A stretch of DNA of 36,313 nt. It comes from an uncultured Curvibacter sp. (lineage in GTDB: Bacteria > Pseudomonadota > Gammaproteobacteria > Burkholderiales > Burkholderiaceae_C). The DNA is taken from positions 1 through 36,313 of the forward strand of contig CAILKX010000127.1 in assembly GCA_903834975.1 (NCBI GenBank). Reading direction: 5' to 3'. This document shows positions 7,830-16,669 of the stretch, in pieces. A program made the translations under genes and the position numbers. The notes under the pieces are model-generated. The model was given only the letters and a program-made list of their open reading frames with translations, ran no database searches and was not told where the DNA came from. The first letter of the stretch is position 1; each line of letters opens with the position of its first letter.

Positions 7830-9062
7830 TTACGCCAGACTCGCAATTAACACGGCATTGGTGCCACCAAACGCAAAAGAGTTGGACATGACATGACGCA
7901 GGTTGTGAGTGCCCCTGGCTTGGTGTTGGATCAGATCAATAGAGAATTTGGGGTCCACTTCTTTGACGTGGGCCGTTGCCGGTAACTGTTGGCATTCCAA
8001 AGCCTTGACGGCAATGATGGTTTCTAGCACACCCCCTGCGCCAATCAGATGACCGTGGACCGCTTTGGTGGAACTCACTGGAACTGCATTGATTCCAAAT
8101 ACCTCGGCCAATGAAGCGGCTTCCGCTGCGTCGCCACTTTGAGTGCCGGTGCCATGGGCGTTGACATAACCAATGTCTTGTGGAGCCAAACCGGCGTCGC
8201 GCAGGGCATTGGTCATGGCCTTGACTTGCCCTTGCGGGTTGGGGTGGGTAATGTGTTCACTGTCGCAGTTGGTGGCGTAACCACTGAGGTAAAAGCGAGT
8301 TTGGTGTTGCCGCTTCTTTGCATGGGCTTCGGATTCCAAAATCAAAGCCCCTGCGCCCTCGCCCATCGCAAAACCATGACGGTCCTTGGCAAAGGGTCGG
8401 CAGGCTTGATGGGCATCGTTGCGGTCTTGGTGAATCGGTGAAAGCACGCGCATGGCTTGCCAGCTGGACAAAATGCCTGGCATCAACATGGATTCATGGC
8501 CACCCACAATCGCGACATCGAGCCAACCGCCCCGGATGGCGCGAACCGCTTCTCCGATGGCGACGGCCGATGAAGCGCAGGCGCAGGCATAGCCCAAGGC
8601 ATGTCCTTTGACTTTCAGCGCCAATGCAATTTCCGCCACGGCCGCATTGGGCATGGTGGTTAAAACGGTTGTGGGGCGAAGTCGTTGGTGTTCGTTGTAG
8701 ATCTGTCTACAAATGGATTCGAAACTGTGCGCCCCCGACATGCCACTGCCCCAAAACAGACCGGTGCGGTCGTGGTCCAGCGTTTCTAAACCCAGACCGC
8801 TGTTTTCAAAGGCCTGCTTGGCGGCGACCAGCGCCATCGCGGTGCCCCGGTCGGGTGTGATCTTGGAGGGTGTTTTGACAGCCTTGTCGTCGAAATCACA
8901 AGGCGCCACTGGAACCCAGGCGGGATCTAAACCTTGCAAATTGATTTCAAAGCCACGGACGCCAGATTGGTTTTTAAGACAAGCCTCAAACAAGGATTCT
9001 GCCGAGTGACCCAGCGGGCTGATAACGCCCATGCCAGTGATACTGACTTTGAGTGCACTCAT
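7830..9062 (-). CDS. Beta-ketoacyl-ACP synthase, FabF-like
   Basis: A 410-residue thiolase-fold condensing enzyme that would extend an acyl chain by decarboxylative condensation with malonyl-ACP. The catalytic triad is visible: Cys162 in ACACASSAVAIG, His303 in NAHGTGTQSGD, and His338 in KAVHGHLIGAGG (Lys333 also conserved); NSFAFGGTNA closes the fold. The full KAS II size and residues suggest an active enzyme rather than a chain-length factor. It overlaps the upstream ACP gene by 4 bases, and that gene overlaps a hydrolase, so the three are one operon. No fabD, fabG or malonyl-CoA genes are nearby, so this looks like a specialised unit rather than the housekeeping fab cluster. The product is unknown. 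Confidence 0.9.
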   Translation of the reverse strand: MSALKVSITGMGVISPLGHSAESLFEACLKNQSGVRGFEINLQGLDPAWVPVAPCDFDDKAVKTPSKITPDRGTAMALVAAKQAFENSGLGLETLDHDRTGLFWGSGMSGAHSFESICRQIYNEHQRLRPTTVLTTMPNAAVAEIALALKVKGHALGYACACASSAVAIGEAVRAIRGGWLDVAIVGGHESMLMPGILSSWQAMRVLSPIHQDRNDAHQACRPFAKDRHGFAMGEGAGALILESEAHAKKRQHQTRFYLSGYATNCDSEHITHPNPQGQVKAMTNALRDAGLAPQDIGYVNAHGTGTQSGDAAEAASLAEVFGINAVPVSSTKAVHGHLIGAGGVLETIIAVKALECQQLPATAHVKEVDPKFSIDLIQHQARGTHNLRHVMSNSFAFGGTNAVLIASLA

Positions 9063-9316
9063 GCTGCAGGCGTTTGCAAGGCTTCTTCGACGATTTTCGT
9101 CAACTGGTTCAAACTGATGCCACTCTGTGTGGGATCCAACTTGTCTTCAGGAATGCGCAACTTAAAAGCGTCTTCTAAGGCGAAAACAAACTCCATCAAT
9201 GCCAAAGAGTCGAGCCCCAAATCTTCAAGCACGGTTTCGCCGGTCATTTTGTCAGGAGAAACTTCAAATTGCTCGACCAAGATATTGACCAAGGTATCGT
9301 AAACAGGGGCTGTCAT
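9059..9316 (-). CDS. Acyl carrier protein
   Basis: An 85-residue acidic acyl carrier protein. LEDLGLDSLALMEFVFALED holds the attachment Ser37 of the DSL motif, which receives phosphopantetheine; the helices around it match the ACP four-helix fold. It is not the housekeeping AcpP by sequence (that has DSLDTVELVMALEE), and it lies between a ketosynthase and a hydrolase with 4-base overlaps on both sides, so it is probably their dedicated carrier. Confidence 0.9.
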   Translation of the reverse strand: MTAPVYDTLVNILVEQFEVSPDKMTGETVLEDLGLDSLALMEFVFALEDAFKLRIPEDKLDPTQSGISLNQLTKIVEEALQTPAA

Positions 9317-10137
9317 TCTGGTCTGCTGGGTTCGGTTTCGGGACGACTGAGGTTTGTCAAAAATTGCAAGGTTTCTTGAATCACTTGCTGTCGGTCATTG
9401 TCGATGCTGATCATGTGATAGCTGTTGTTAACAATGATTTTTTGTAAATGAACAGCCGATTTTAAACCAGAAGACAAAATTGTTAAATTATGTGTACTTG
9501 CCACTTCATCTTCTTGGGCATGAATGGCCAGTATCTGAGGACACGTGACCAGCGATAGGTTTTTTTTAACAAAACGGTTTAATCGATCGTTTTGTTTAAG
9601 GTGAGAAATGCCCAAATTGGCCACGCCGGCCCGTGAAATCTTGCGTTGTTCCAACTCGCGTTTGATCCAACTTCGGATGCGTTCGTTTTTGACGCCAAAG
9701 GGTGGTTTTTCTTTGTAACGCCAAAAAACGCCCAAGGGGGTATACAAGGCCACGTTGATCATGAAATGCCAAGGGGGGATGGACCAGCCGTCCTGAACCA
9801 AGGAAGTCGACAACAACACCAAGCCGTCGCAGTGAGCGTCGTTTTCCATGGCGGAGGCCAAGGCCAAAGCGGCACCGGTTGAAATACCCACCAAAAAGAC
9901 CTTTTCAAAGCCCTCGGTTTTGAGAGATTGAACCTTGTTCTTGACTGCCAGTACCCAGGCTTCAAAGGGCGATGAAACGGGTTTCTTCTCATTGACATCA
10001 AAGGTGTAACCTTCAATTTCAAACGAAATCACTTCGGCGCCGTTGCGTTGCAAGGGGCCTTTCAAACTCAGCAACTCGTCGGGCGTGCTGTACAAACCAT
10101 GCAACAAAACGACGGCGCTTTTTTCGAGGGGCAACAA
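9313..10137 (-). CDS. Alpha/beta-hydrolase, possible thioesterase/esterase
   Basis: A 274-residue serine hydrolase of the alpha/beta fold. VVLLHGLYSTPDEL (9-22) gives the oxyanion-hole HG; FLVGISTGAALALA places the nucleophile Ser86; HAQEDEVAS gives Asp210; NNSYHMI gives His241. The spacing is that of carboxylesterase/monoacylglycerol-lipase-like enzymes. Coupled to an ACP and a ketosynthase, release or transfer of an acyl product is a reasonable inference. The start is uncertain: the TTG at 10137 lacks a ribosome site, and the open frame extends upstream as DRFIL without an ATG. It looks more AT-rich than its neighbours, which may hint at a different history. It has no signal peptide. Confidence 0.8.
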   Translation of the reverse strand: MLPLEKSAVVLLHGLYSTPDELLSLKGPLQRNGAEVISFEIEGYTFDVNEKKPVSSPFEAWVLAVKNKVQSLKTEGFEKVFLVGISTGAALALASAMENDAHCDGLVLLSTSLVQDGWSIPPWHFMINVALYTPLGVFWRYKEKPPFGVKNERIRSWIKRELEQRKISRAGVANLGISHLKQNDRLNRFVKKNLSLVTCPQILAIHAQEDEVASTHNLTILSSGLKSAVHLQKIIVNNSYHMISIDNDRQQVIQETLQFLTNLSRPETEPSRPE

Positions 10138-10167
10138 AATAAAACGATCAGTTAAAACCCAATCATT

Positions 10168-10473
10168 TTACTTAGCAGCGCCTCGATCGGGCTGGGTGGC
10201 CGTCTCCATTAAGCCCAGCCAAAGCAGGGCTTCTTGACGGCTGTCACCACACATTTCTGGGGCGGGTTTTAAGCCCTCACAAAAAGAGGGGCGGTCAGGT
10301 TGACCAAACAACAGGCACTCGTGATGGTCGCCCAATTGGACGCAGCGAACGTTGGCTGGCTTCCCATTGGGCATGCCCGGAATGGGGCTGTTGATGGAGG
10401 GCGCTATGCAACAAGCGCCGCATTCTGGTCGACAAGACCGTGTTTCACGTGAAACAGGAGTAGGAGAAAACAT
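10168..10473 (-). CDS. YkgJ-family cysteine-cluster protein
   Basis: A 101-residue protein with eight cysteines arranged CRPECGACC (14-22), then Cys44, 53, 65 and 75, the pattern of the YkgJ/UPF0153 putative zinc- or iron-sulfur-binding family. Biochemical function is unknown. I chose ATG 10473; an upstream in-frame start at 10518 would overlap mnmG. The codons for V7-S8-R9-E10-T11 are formed by a perfect parS site (10441-10456). It is divergent from mnmG with only 32 bases between the starts, and lies 30 bases upstream of the hydrolase gene, so it may head that operon. Confidence 0.85.
   Translation of the reverse strand: MFSPTPVSRETRSCRPECGACCIAPSINSPIPGMPNGKPANVRCVQLGDHHECLLFGQPDRPSFCEGLKPAPEMCGDSRQEALLWLGLMETATQPDRGAAK
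10441..10456. promoter_or_regulatory. parS: parS site 1 (perfect)
   Basis: TGTTTCACGTGAAACA is the full 16-base parS palindrome bound by ParB. It lies inside the 5' end of the YkgJ-family gene, about 2.7 kb from the predicted oriC and 3.5 kb from parB. Confidence 0.93.
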
Positions 10474-10505
10474 CACCCTATTTTGCACCTCGTTAAAATC
10501 TGAGC

Positions 10506-12479
10506 ATGCTCTACCCAAAAGAATTTGACGTGATCGTGGTCGGCGGTGGCCATGCTGGCACCGAGGCGGCTTTGGCCGCTGCCCGGATGGGCTGCGAGAC
10601 CTTGTTGTTAACCCACAACATTGAGACCCTTGGCCAGATGAGCTGCAACCCGTCGATTGGGGGTATTGGCAAAGGGCATTTGGTCAAAGAAGTTGACGCT
10701 TTGGGCGGCGCGATGGCCTTGGCCACGGATGAGGCCGGCATTCAGTTTCGCATCTTGAACAGCTCAAAGGGGCCTGCGGTGCGCGCCACACGGGCCCAAG
10801 CAGATCGCATTTTGTACAAGGCCGCCATTCGACATCGCCTTGAAAACCAGCCGCATTTGTACTTGTTTCAGCAAGCAGTCGACGACCTGATGCTGGAAGG
10901 CGACCACGTGGTGGGTGCTGTGACCCAAGTGGGTATTCGGTTTCGCGCTCGGGCCGTCGTGTTGACAGCCGGTACTTTTTTGGACGGCAAGATCCACGTC
11001 GGTTTGCAGAACTATGCCGCGGGCAGGGCAGGCGATCCGCCGGCCGTCAGCTTGTCCGCTCGCCTGAAAGAAATGAAACTGCCGCAGGGCCGTTTAAAAA
11101 CCGGAACGCCGCCCCGAATTGACGGGCGAAGCATTGATTTTTCTAAGTGCACAGAACAACCTGGCGACGGCATGCCTGGTGGCTTGCCGGGCCAGGTGCC
11201 CGTCTTTAGCTTCATGGGCAATGCGCAAATGCACCCCCAGCAGGCGCCCTGTTGGATTACCCACACCAATGCCAAGACCCATGACATTATTCGCAGTGGT
11301 TTTGACCGCAGCCCCATGTTCACGGGCAAGATCGAAGGGGTGGGGCCACGCTATTGCCCCAGCGTAGAAGACAAAATTAACCGGTTTGCCGACAAAGACA
11401 GCCACCAGATTTTCCTGGAGCCCGAGGGCCTCACCACGCACGAGTATTACCCCAACGGCATCAGTACCAGCTTGCCGTTTGACATTCAATTCGATTTGGT
11501 GCGCAGCATGCAAGGGCTGGAAAACGCGCACATTTTGCGTCCCGGTTATGCCATTGAATACGACTATTTCGATCCCCGATCGTTGAAGTCAAATTTTGAA
11601 ACCCGACAAATCCAAGGTTTATTTTTCGCTGGCCAAATCAACGGGACGACCGGTTATGAGGAGGCCGCGGCCCAAGGGTTGTTTGCCGGCATCAACGCGG
11701 CTTTGCGCTGCCGCGAAGAGGGGCCTTGGTTGCCGCGCCGAGATCAGGCTTACTTGGGCGTCTTGGTTGACGATTTGATTTCTCAAGGCGTCACCGAGCC
11801 TTACCGCATGTTCACCAGCCGGGCTGAATTCCGCTTGCAGCTGCGAGAGGACAACGCCGATGCGCGCTTGACCGAAGAAGGCCGACGCCTGGGCTTGGTC
11901 GATGATGTCCGCTGGGCCGCTTTTTGTCGCAAACAAGAGGCGGTTTCACGTGAAACAGAGCGGCTGAAGTCGGTTTGGGTCAATCCCCATTCTTTACCAG
12001 CCGCAGAGGCCGAGCGGGTCTTGGGCAAGGCGATTGAGCGGGAATACAACTTGGCGGATTTGTTGCGCCGACCTGGGGTCACCTACCAAGGGCTGATGTC
12101 TTTGGATGGCGGCCGCTATCAACCGCCTGAAGAGGCTGAGGTGACTTTGGCACCGGATGTGCTGGAGCAAATTGACATTGCCGCCAAGTACTCGGGCTAC
12201 ATCAACCGCCAACAAGAAGAGGTTGAGCGTGCCGCCCATTTTGAAGGCTTAAAACTGCCGCAAGACTTTGACTACAACCAGGTAGCTGCCTTGTCGATTG
12301 AGGTTCGTCAAAAACTCAACCGCCATAAACCCGAAACCCTGGGTCTGGCTTCTCGAATTTCGGGCGTCACTCCGGCAGCGATTTCTTTGTTGTTGATTCA
12401 TTTGAAAAAACGCGGCGTCAAAGGCTTTGCCAACATGGCCGTTAAAGCCACTCAAGAAGCCGAAAGCGAAAACGCATGA
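10506..12479 (+). CDS. mnmG: tRNA uridine-5-carboxymethylaminomethyl modification enzyme MnmG
   Basis: MnmG (GidA) is the FAD protein that with MnmE builds the cmnm5/nm5 group on the wobble uridine (U34) of several tRNAs. The protein has 657 residues, slightly longer than the usual 620-650. [19 protein letters not shown] (11-29) is the FAD Rossmann motif; [16 protein letters not shown] (47-62), [12 protein letters not shown] (155-166), [13 protein letters not shown] (203-215) and CPSVEDK are family signatures, and [14 protein letters not shown] near the C-terminus is the MnmE-interaction region. A parS site is written into VSRET at about residues 480-484. It overlaps rsmG by ATGA, and the mnmG-rsmG-parA-parB order is a classic origin-proximal cluster. 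Confidence 0.98.
   Translation: MLYPKEFDVIVVGGGHAGTEAALAAARMGCETLLLTHNIETLGQMSCNPSIGGIGKGHLVKEVDALGGAMALATDEAGIQFRILNSSKGPAVRATRAQADRILYKAAIRHRLENQPHLYLFQQAVDDLMLEGDHVVGAVTQVGIRFRARAVVLTAGTFLDGKIHVGLQNYAAGRAGDPPAVSLSARLKEMKLPQGRLKTGTPPRIDGRSIDFSKCTEQPGDGMPGGLPGQVPVFSFMGNAQMHPQQAPCWITHTNAKTHDIIRSGFDRSPMFTGKIEGVGPRYCPSVEDKINRFADKDSHQIFLEPEGLTTHEYYPNGISTSLPFDIQFDLVRSMQGLENAHILRPGYAIEYDYFDPRSLKSNFETRQIQGLFFAGQINGTTGYEEAAAQGLFAGINAALRCREEGPWLPRRDQAYLGVLVDDLISQGVTEPYRMFTSRAEFRLQLREDNADARLTEEGRRLGLVDDVRWAAFCRKQEAVSRETERLKSVWVNPHSLPAAEAERVLGKAIEREYNLADLLRRPGVTYQGLMSLDGGRYQPPEEAEVTLAPDVLEQIDIAAKYSGYINRQQEEVERAAHFEGLKLPQDFDYNQVAALSIEVRQKLNRHKPETLGLASRISGVTPAAISLLLIHLKKRGVKGFANMAVKATQEAESENA
11942..11957. 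promoter_or_regulatory. parS: parS site 2 (one mismatch)
   Basis: GGTTTCACGTGAAACA differs from the full parS only at its first base; the inner 14 bases are a perfect palindrome. It lies inside mnmG and encodes VSRET, the same peptide as site 1. Confidence 0.88.
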
Positions 12480-13174
12480 TCTCCCTGGAAGAGGGTTTAG
12501 AGGCGCTCGGCTTGGGCTTGTCAGCGGCCCAAGTGGTGCAGCTAAAAACCTATTTGGATCTGCTGCAAAAGTGGGGCAAGGTCTACAACTTAACCGCCGT
12601 GCGCGACCCCCATGAGATGTTGACGCATCACCTGCTCGACAGTTTGGCGGTGGTGGCCCCATTGGCGTCGTATGTGGCCCAATGGAAAAACGAAAAGCAA
12701 ATCAAATCGCCGCCTCAATCCCCATCTGCCCCTTTTCAGTTGATGGATGTTGGCTCGGGTGCCGGCTTGCCTGGCGTCGTGCTGGCTTTGACCTTGCCGG
12801 ACATCCAGGTGGTCTGCGTGGACGCGGTGGCCAAAAAAACGGCCTTCATTCAACAGGCCGCATTGGCCTTGAATCTGCCCAACCTCAAAGCCGTGCACGC
12901 CAGGGTTGAAACCTTGCAGGGCCCTTTTGATTTGATTACCAGCCGCGCCTTTGCCAGCTTGCAAGACTTCACGCAGTGGACTCAGCAGGCGCTGGCGCCA
13001 GAGGGGGTTTGGATGGCCATGAAAGGCAAGCGCCCCGAAGAGGAGTTGGCGGCCTTGGACCCCCGGTGCGCGGCGATGTTTCACGTGGAACCGTTGGCCG
13101 TTCCCGGCCTGGATGCCGAGCGTTGTTTGGTCTGGTTGCGCCCCCCGATCTCGGCAAACCGGGCCTTCACGTAA
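12476..13174 (+). CDS. rsmG: 16S rRNA (guanine527-N7)-methyltransferase
   Basis: RsmG (GidB) methylates N7 of G527 in 16S rRNA using SAM. The 232-residue protein has the helical N-terminus ending in [14 protein letters not shown], the HHLLDSL block, and the SAM-binding motif [16 protein letters not shown] (about 86-101) followed by the acidic strand [19 protein letters not shown] is a further family motif. It overlaps mnmG by four bases (ATGA at 12476), suggesting coupled translation. A degenerate parS (13077-13092) lies near its 3' end. parA follows after 45 bases. Confidence 0.97.
   Translation: MISLEEGLEALGLGLSAAQVVQLKTYLDLLQKWGKVYNLTAVRDPHEMLTHHLLDSLAVVAPLASYVAQWKNEKQIKSPPQSPSAPFQLMDVGSGAGLPGVVLALTLPDIQVVCVDAVAKKTAFIQQAALALNLPNLKAVHARVETLQGPFDLITSRAFASLQDFTQWTQQALAPEGVWMAMKGKRPEEELAALDPRCAAMFHVEPLAVPGLDAERCLVWLRPPISANRAFT
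13077..13092. promoter_or_regulatory. parS: Degenerate parS site 3
   Basis: TGTTTCACGTGGAACC matches the parS palindrome with two mismatches, both in the right half; the left half is exact. It lies in the rsmG coding region. Whether ParB binds it is less certain than for sites 1 and 2. Confidence 0.6.
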
Positions 13175-13219
13175 ACTCTCTTCTTTGTTTTAGTCTGGGT
13201 GGAGCTCCCTTCGCTGTTT

Positions 13220-14002
13220 ATGGCGCATATTTTTTGCATTTCTAACCAAAAAGGCGGCGTCGGCAAAACCACGACCACGGTCAATTTGGCGGCCGGATTG
13301 GCCAAAATTGGTCAACGCGTTTTGATGATTGACTTGGACCCCCAAGGCAACGCCACCATGGGTTCGGGCATCGACAAGCGATCACTCGAATTGAGCGTCT
13401 ACGACGTTTTGCTGGAATCCGCCACCGTGGCCGAGGCGCGGGTGCGGGCCGAGCCCTGTGGCTACGATGTGTTGGGCTCTAACCGTGAGTTGGCGGGCGC
13501 TGAAGTGGAGCTGGTCACTTTGGAGCGGCGCGAAAAACGGCTAAAAACCGCCTTGATGTCGGTGCTGGGCGACTACGATTTTGTCTTGATTGACTGTCCC
13601 CCCTCGCTGTCGATGCTCACGTTGAATGGCTTGTGCAGCGCCCACGGCGTCATTGTGCCCATGCAATGTGAGTATTTTGCTCTGGAAGGCTTGACCGACC
13701 TGGTCAACACCATCAAACAGGTGCACGCCCATTTAAATCCGGCCTTGCAAATCATCGGCTTGTTGCGGGTCATGTTTGATCCGCGGGTCACACTGCAACA
13801 GCAGGTGAGCGCCCAGCTGAAATCGCATTTTGGCGACAAGGTCTTCAACACCGTTATTCCTCGGAATGTTCGCTTGGCCGAGGCGCCCAGTTATGGCTTG
13901 CCTGGCGTTGTGTTTGACCCCGCTGCCAAAGGCAGTCAAGCCTTTGTTGAGTTCGCTGCAGAAATGGTGTCGCGTTTGAAAACCAGCGCCCCTAAAAATT
14001 AA
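13220..14002 (+). CDS. parA: Chromosome-partitioning ATPase ParA
   Basis: ParA/Soj drives origin segregation: the ATP dimer coats the nucleoid and is released by ParB-parS complexes. It has 260 residues from ATG 13220. The deviant Walker A motif NQKGGVGKTTT (9-19) includes the signature Lys11; MIDLDPQGNATMG (about 37-49) is the switch I (A') region and LIDCPPSLSMLT the Walker B region. A GTG at 13199 would add seven residues, but the family's start lies a few residues before the motif. parB follows 10 bases later. Confidence 0.97.
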   Translation: MAHIFCISNQKGGVGKTTTTVNLAAGLAKIGQRVLMIDLDPQGNATMGSGIDKRSLELSVYDVLLESATVAEARVRAEPCGYDVLGSNRELAGAEVELVTLERREKRLKTALMSVLGDYDFVLIDCPPSLSMLTLNGLCSAHGVIVPMQCEYFALEGLTDLVNTIKQVHAHLNPALQIIGLLRVMFDPRVTLQQQVSAQLKSHFGDKVFNTVIPRNVRLAEAPSYGLPGVVFDPAAKGSQAFVEFAAEMVSRLKTSAPKN

Positions 14003-14012
14003 AGAGAAAAAG

Positions 14013-14954
14013 ATGGTCACCAAAAAACCAAAAGGCTTGGGTCGAGGTTTAGAAAACTTTTTTGGCCCCCAAACCACCCACTCCGACCCTTTGAGTTCGG
14101 TGCCAACCGACCACTTGCCCAGCAGCTTGTCGCTTGAAGAGATGGTGCCAGGCGTTTACCAACCCCGTACGCGCATGGACGAGGGCGCTTTGTATGAGTT
14201 GGCCGAAAGCATCAAAGCCCAAGGCATCATGCAGCCGATTTTGGTGCGTCCCTTGGCGGCCCCCGCCGACAAACCGGATGCCCCCCAACGCTATGAAATC
14301 ATTGCCGGCGAGCGGCGTTTTCGTGCGGCGAAACTGGCCGGCTTAGAGCGAGTGCCCGTGTTGGTGCGGCATGTTGAAGACCAGGCCACCGCGGCCATGG
14401 CCCTGATTGAGAACATCCAGCGCGAAGACTTGAACCCACTGGAGGAGGCACAAGGCCTGCAGCGGCTCATCAAAGAGTTTGGTTTAAGTCACGAACAAGC
14501 CGCCCAAGCCGTGGGCCGTTCTCGCAGTGCGGCCTCCAATTTGTTGCGCTTGTTGAACTTGGCAGAGCCGGTTCAAACCATGCTCATGGCGGGTGATGTG
14601 GACATGGGCCACGCCCGTGCGTTGTTGGCGTTGGACCGCGCCTCGCAAATTACCGCCGCGCATCAAATCGCAGCCAAAAAAATGTCGGTCCGTGAGGCCG
14701 AGGCCTTGGTCAAAAAGGTGGGCGCTGAATTCCATTTGGTGTCTCCCAAGGCCAACGCCAAAGGCAAAGAAAAATCGCGTGATTTGAAGCGCATTGAAGA
14801 AGAGCTGTCGGATCTGTTCACGGCCGAAGTCGAGGTGCGCATCAAAAAGCGCATCAAGCGCGCGGGGCGACTTGAGGAGATGGGCGAGTTGACCGTGCAG
14901 TTCAGCTCCTTGGATGAGCTCAATGGCTTGATTGAACGCCTAAGGGCCGCGTAA
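14013..14954 (+). CDS. parB: Chromosome-partitioning protein ParB
   Basis: ParB/Spo0J is the CTP-dependent clamp that loads at parS and spreads along DNA. The 313-residue protein has the N-terminal ParA-contact segment KPKGLGRGLENFFG (5-18), the CTPase domain with PGVYQPR (46-52) and the arginine patch GERRFRAAKLAGL (99-111), ENIQREDLNPLEEA (133-146), an HTH at about 159-180 (LSHEQAAQAVGRSRSAASN) and a C-terminal dimer domain. parS sites lie 0.9 to 3.6 kb upstream, within the same cluster. Confidence 0.97.
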   Translation: MVTKKPKGLGRGLENFFGPQTTHSDPLSSVPTDHLPSSLSLEEMVPGVYQPRTRMDEGALYELAESIKAQGIMQPILVRPLAAPADKPDAPQRYEIIAGERRFRAAKLAGLERVPVLVRHVEDQATAAMALIENIQREDLNPLEEAQGLQRLIKEFGLSHEQAAQAVGRSRSAASNLLRLLNLAEPVQTMLMAGDVDMGHARALLALDRASQITAAHQIAAKKMSVREAEALVKKVGAEFHLVSPKANAKGKEKSRDLKRIEEELSDLFTAEVEVRIKKRIKRAGRLEEMGELTVQFSSLDELNGLIERLRAA

Positions 14955-15008
14955 TCTGCGCTCAAAGCCGCTCAAAGCCTCGTATAACCTGCCCCTTGGA
15001 GATGTGAG

Positions 15009-16001
15009 ATGTCCGCTCCTGCATTGAACCGATGGCGGCGCGATCTGCTGGGGGTCGCGGCGTGGGTGGCGTTGGGCTTTGCGGCCGCGGTGAGGGGCAA
15101 TTGGTCTGAATGGGTGGCCCGCTCCGCGCAACACTATGAAGCCTGGCAGCTCGATGAATGGCCCCTGGGCCTGTTGTTGTTGGCCATCGGCTTGTGTTGG
15201 TTTGTTTGGCGTCGAATGAACGAGCTTCAGGCTTTGCTGAAACAAAACCAGGTGCTGGCGCAACGCTTGATCACGGTTCAAGAAGACGAGCGCCGCGCTT
15301 TGGCGCGTGAATTGCACGACGAATTTGGCCAAGGTTGCACGGCCATTCGAATTGAAGCGCAATGTGTTCAAGGCTTGGGACAAGGCTCAGCACATCAACA
15401 AGCGATCGACGAGAGTGCTCGGCGCATCGACTCAGCAGCGCATGCGCTTTACAGCCTGGTGCAAGACCGCCTCAAGCAGCTGCGGCCCCAAGACTTAGAC
15501 GGCATGGGCTTGTGGGCAGCCGTCCAGAACTTGTGTGAAAACTGGGAGCTGCAAACGGGGGTGTCATGTGCTTTTTATCCACCCAGCCCCCTGCTTCAAA
15601 ATCAAATTTTGGCGATGCACCACGATGCCCTTCAAGTGGCCATTTACCGGATTGTCCAAGAGGCGTTGACCAACGTGGCGCGGCATGCACAGGCCAGTCA
15701 AGTCAAAGTCAGCGCCGTCGTTTTAGGGACATCAAAACAAAAAGCCTTGCGTTTAGAAATTCAAGACGATGGGGTCGGACTGAGCGGCCCTGCCGACGGG
15801 AATCAGGCTGGGCAAGACCAGGGACCCACCGGATTTGGCTTGTTGGGCATCCAAGAGCGGGCCGCCGCGTTGGGGGGTCACATGACCCTGCGGTCATTGC
15901 GTGCCTTGCGTGCCTCACGGGGGGCCAAAGACAGCGGCGCAGGCGCCCCTTCGGGTTGTTGCGTCCAAGTCACCCTGCCTTTGAAGGAGGGGGTGGCGTG
16001 A
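15009..16001 (+). CDS. NarX-like sensor histidine kinase
   Basis: A 330-residue membrane histidine kinase of the HisKA_3 group. Two hydrophobic segments (about 13-28 and 52-67) flank a short periplasmic loop of some 23 residues, too small for a classic sensor domain. The H-box ERRALARELHDEFGQG carries His103; LRPQDLDGMGL (158-168) is the HisKA_3 X-box; the ATPase domain has IVQEALTNVARHA (N-box, Asn222), DDGVGL (253-258) and GFGLLGIQERA. GGAG lies 7 bases before ATG 15009. Its TGA overlaps the response regulator's GTG (GTGA, 15998-16001), so the two form a pair. The signal is unknown. Confidence 0.92.
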   Translation: MSAPALNRWRRDLLGVAAWVALGFAAAVRGNWSEWVARSAQHYEAWQLDEWPLGLLLLAIGLCWFVWRRMNELQALLKQNQVLAQRLITVQEDERRALARELHDEFGQGCTAIRIEAQCVQGLGQGSAHQQAIDESARRIDSAAHALYSLVQDRLKQLRPQDLDGMGLWAAVQNLCENWELQTGVSCAFYPPSPLLQNQILAMHHDALQVAIYRIVQEALTNVARHAQASQVKVSAVVLGTSKQKALRLEIQDDGVGLSGPADGNQAGQDQGPTGFGLLGIQERAAALGGHMTLRSLRALRASRGAKDSGAGAPSGCCVQVTLPLKEGVA

Positions 16002-16669
16002 TTCGTGTCTTGTTGCTGGACGACCACCCTGTGGTGCGCGACGGCTTCAAACGCTTGCTGTTGCAAACCGGTCAGATTGACGTCGTGGGAGACTTCGGTG
16101 ACGCGGAACAAGCGTTGTTGGCCTGTCGCCAACAGGCACCCGATGTCGTGGTGCTCGACCTCTCTTTGGGGCCCGTTCAAGGCTTGGATTGGATGTTGAC
16201 CTTGTTGCACCAACAACCTCAGACCCGGGTATTGGTCTTCAGCATGCACGATGCAGCGCCTTTGGTGAAGCGCGCGTTGAGCCTGGGCGCGTCTGGTTTT
16301 GTGAGTAAACAAGCCCAACCAGACAGTTTGGTGAGCGCTGTTTTGGCGGTGTCGCGTGGTGAGCGTTATCTGAGTGCTGATTTGGCGATGCGTGCTCAGC
16401 AACAACAGCCACAAAAGCCACAACAGCAACGGGGCCCAGGCCCCCAGTTCGACCGCAACGAAGACCTTTTGGCCACGCTGACCCCCAAAGAATGGGCTGT
16501 TTTTCGTGGTTTGGCTCAAGGCCAGTCGGTGGCGGCGATTGCCGATCAATTGGGGCTCAGCGCCAAAACGGTGTCCAACCACCAAACCACCATCAAAGAA
16601 AAACTGCGGGTTGAAACCACGGCGGCCTTGGTCCACATCGCTTTGAACCACGCGGTGTTAAATCCTTAA
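15998..16669 (+). CDS. NarL/FixJ-family response regulator
   Basis: A 223-residue regulator starting at a GTG overlapping the kinase stop, with AAGGAGG upstream. The receiver domain (1-120) has acidic Asp8/Asp9, phospho-acceptor Asp54 (VVVLDLSLG), Ser82 and Lys104. A Gln/Pro-rich linker (134-145, QQQQPQKPQQQ) leads to a LuxR-type HTH (about 161-220) with LTPKEWAVFRGLAQGQSVAAIA and SAKTVSNHQTTIKEKL. The open frame extends far upstream inside the kinase gene, but the receiver begins exactly at MIRVLLLDDHPVV. The TonB receptor downstream is a likely but unproven target. Confidence 0.93.
   Translation: MIRVLLLDDHPVVRDGFKRLLLQTGQIDVVGDFGDAEQALLACRQQAPDVVVLDLSLGPVQGLDWMLTLLHQQPQTRVLVFSMHDAAPLVKRALSLGASGFVSKQAQPDSLVSAVLAVSRGERYLSADLAMRAQQQQPQKPQQQRGPGPQFDRNEDLLATLTPKEWAVFRGLAQGQSVAAIADQLGLSAKTVSNHQTTIKEKLRVETTAALVHIALNHAVLNP

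Noticed and set aside
7830-14954. A GC-skew switch at the predicted origin as supporting evidence
   Set aside because: Hand counts of a few 60-base lines were ambiguous: mnmG and parA lines were G-rich, but sucCD lines were near parity and an fba line went the other way. A whole-genome calculation is needed.
15566-15997. In-frame extension upstream of the response regulator
   Set aside because: It overlaps the kinase gene in another frame and has no family resemblance; the receiver domain starts exactly at the GTG 15998.
15009-16669. Naming the two-component pair narX/narL
   Set aside because: Only the broad HisKA_3/LuxR family is visible; the periplasmic loop is too short for NarX and no nitrate-respiration genes are nearby.
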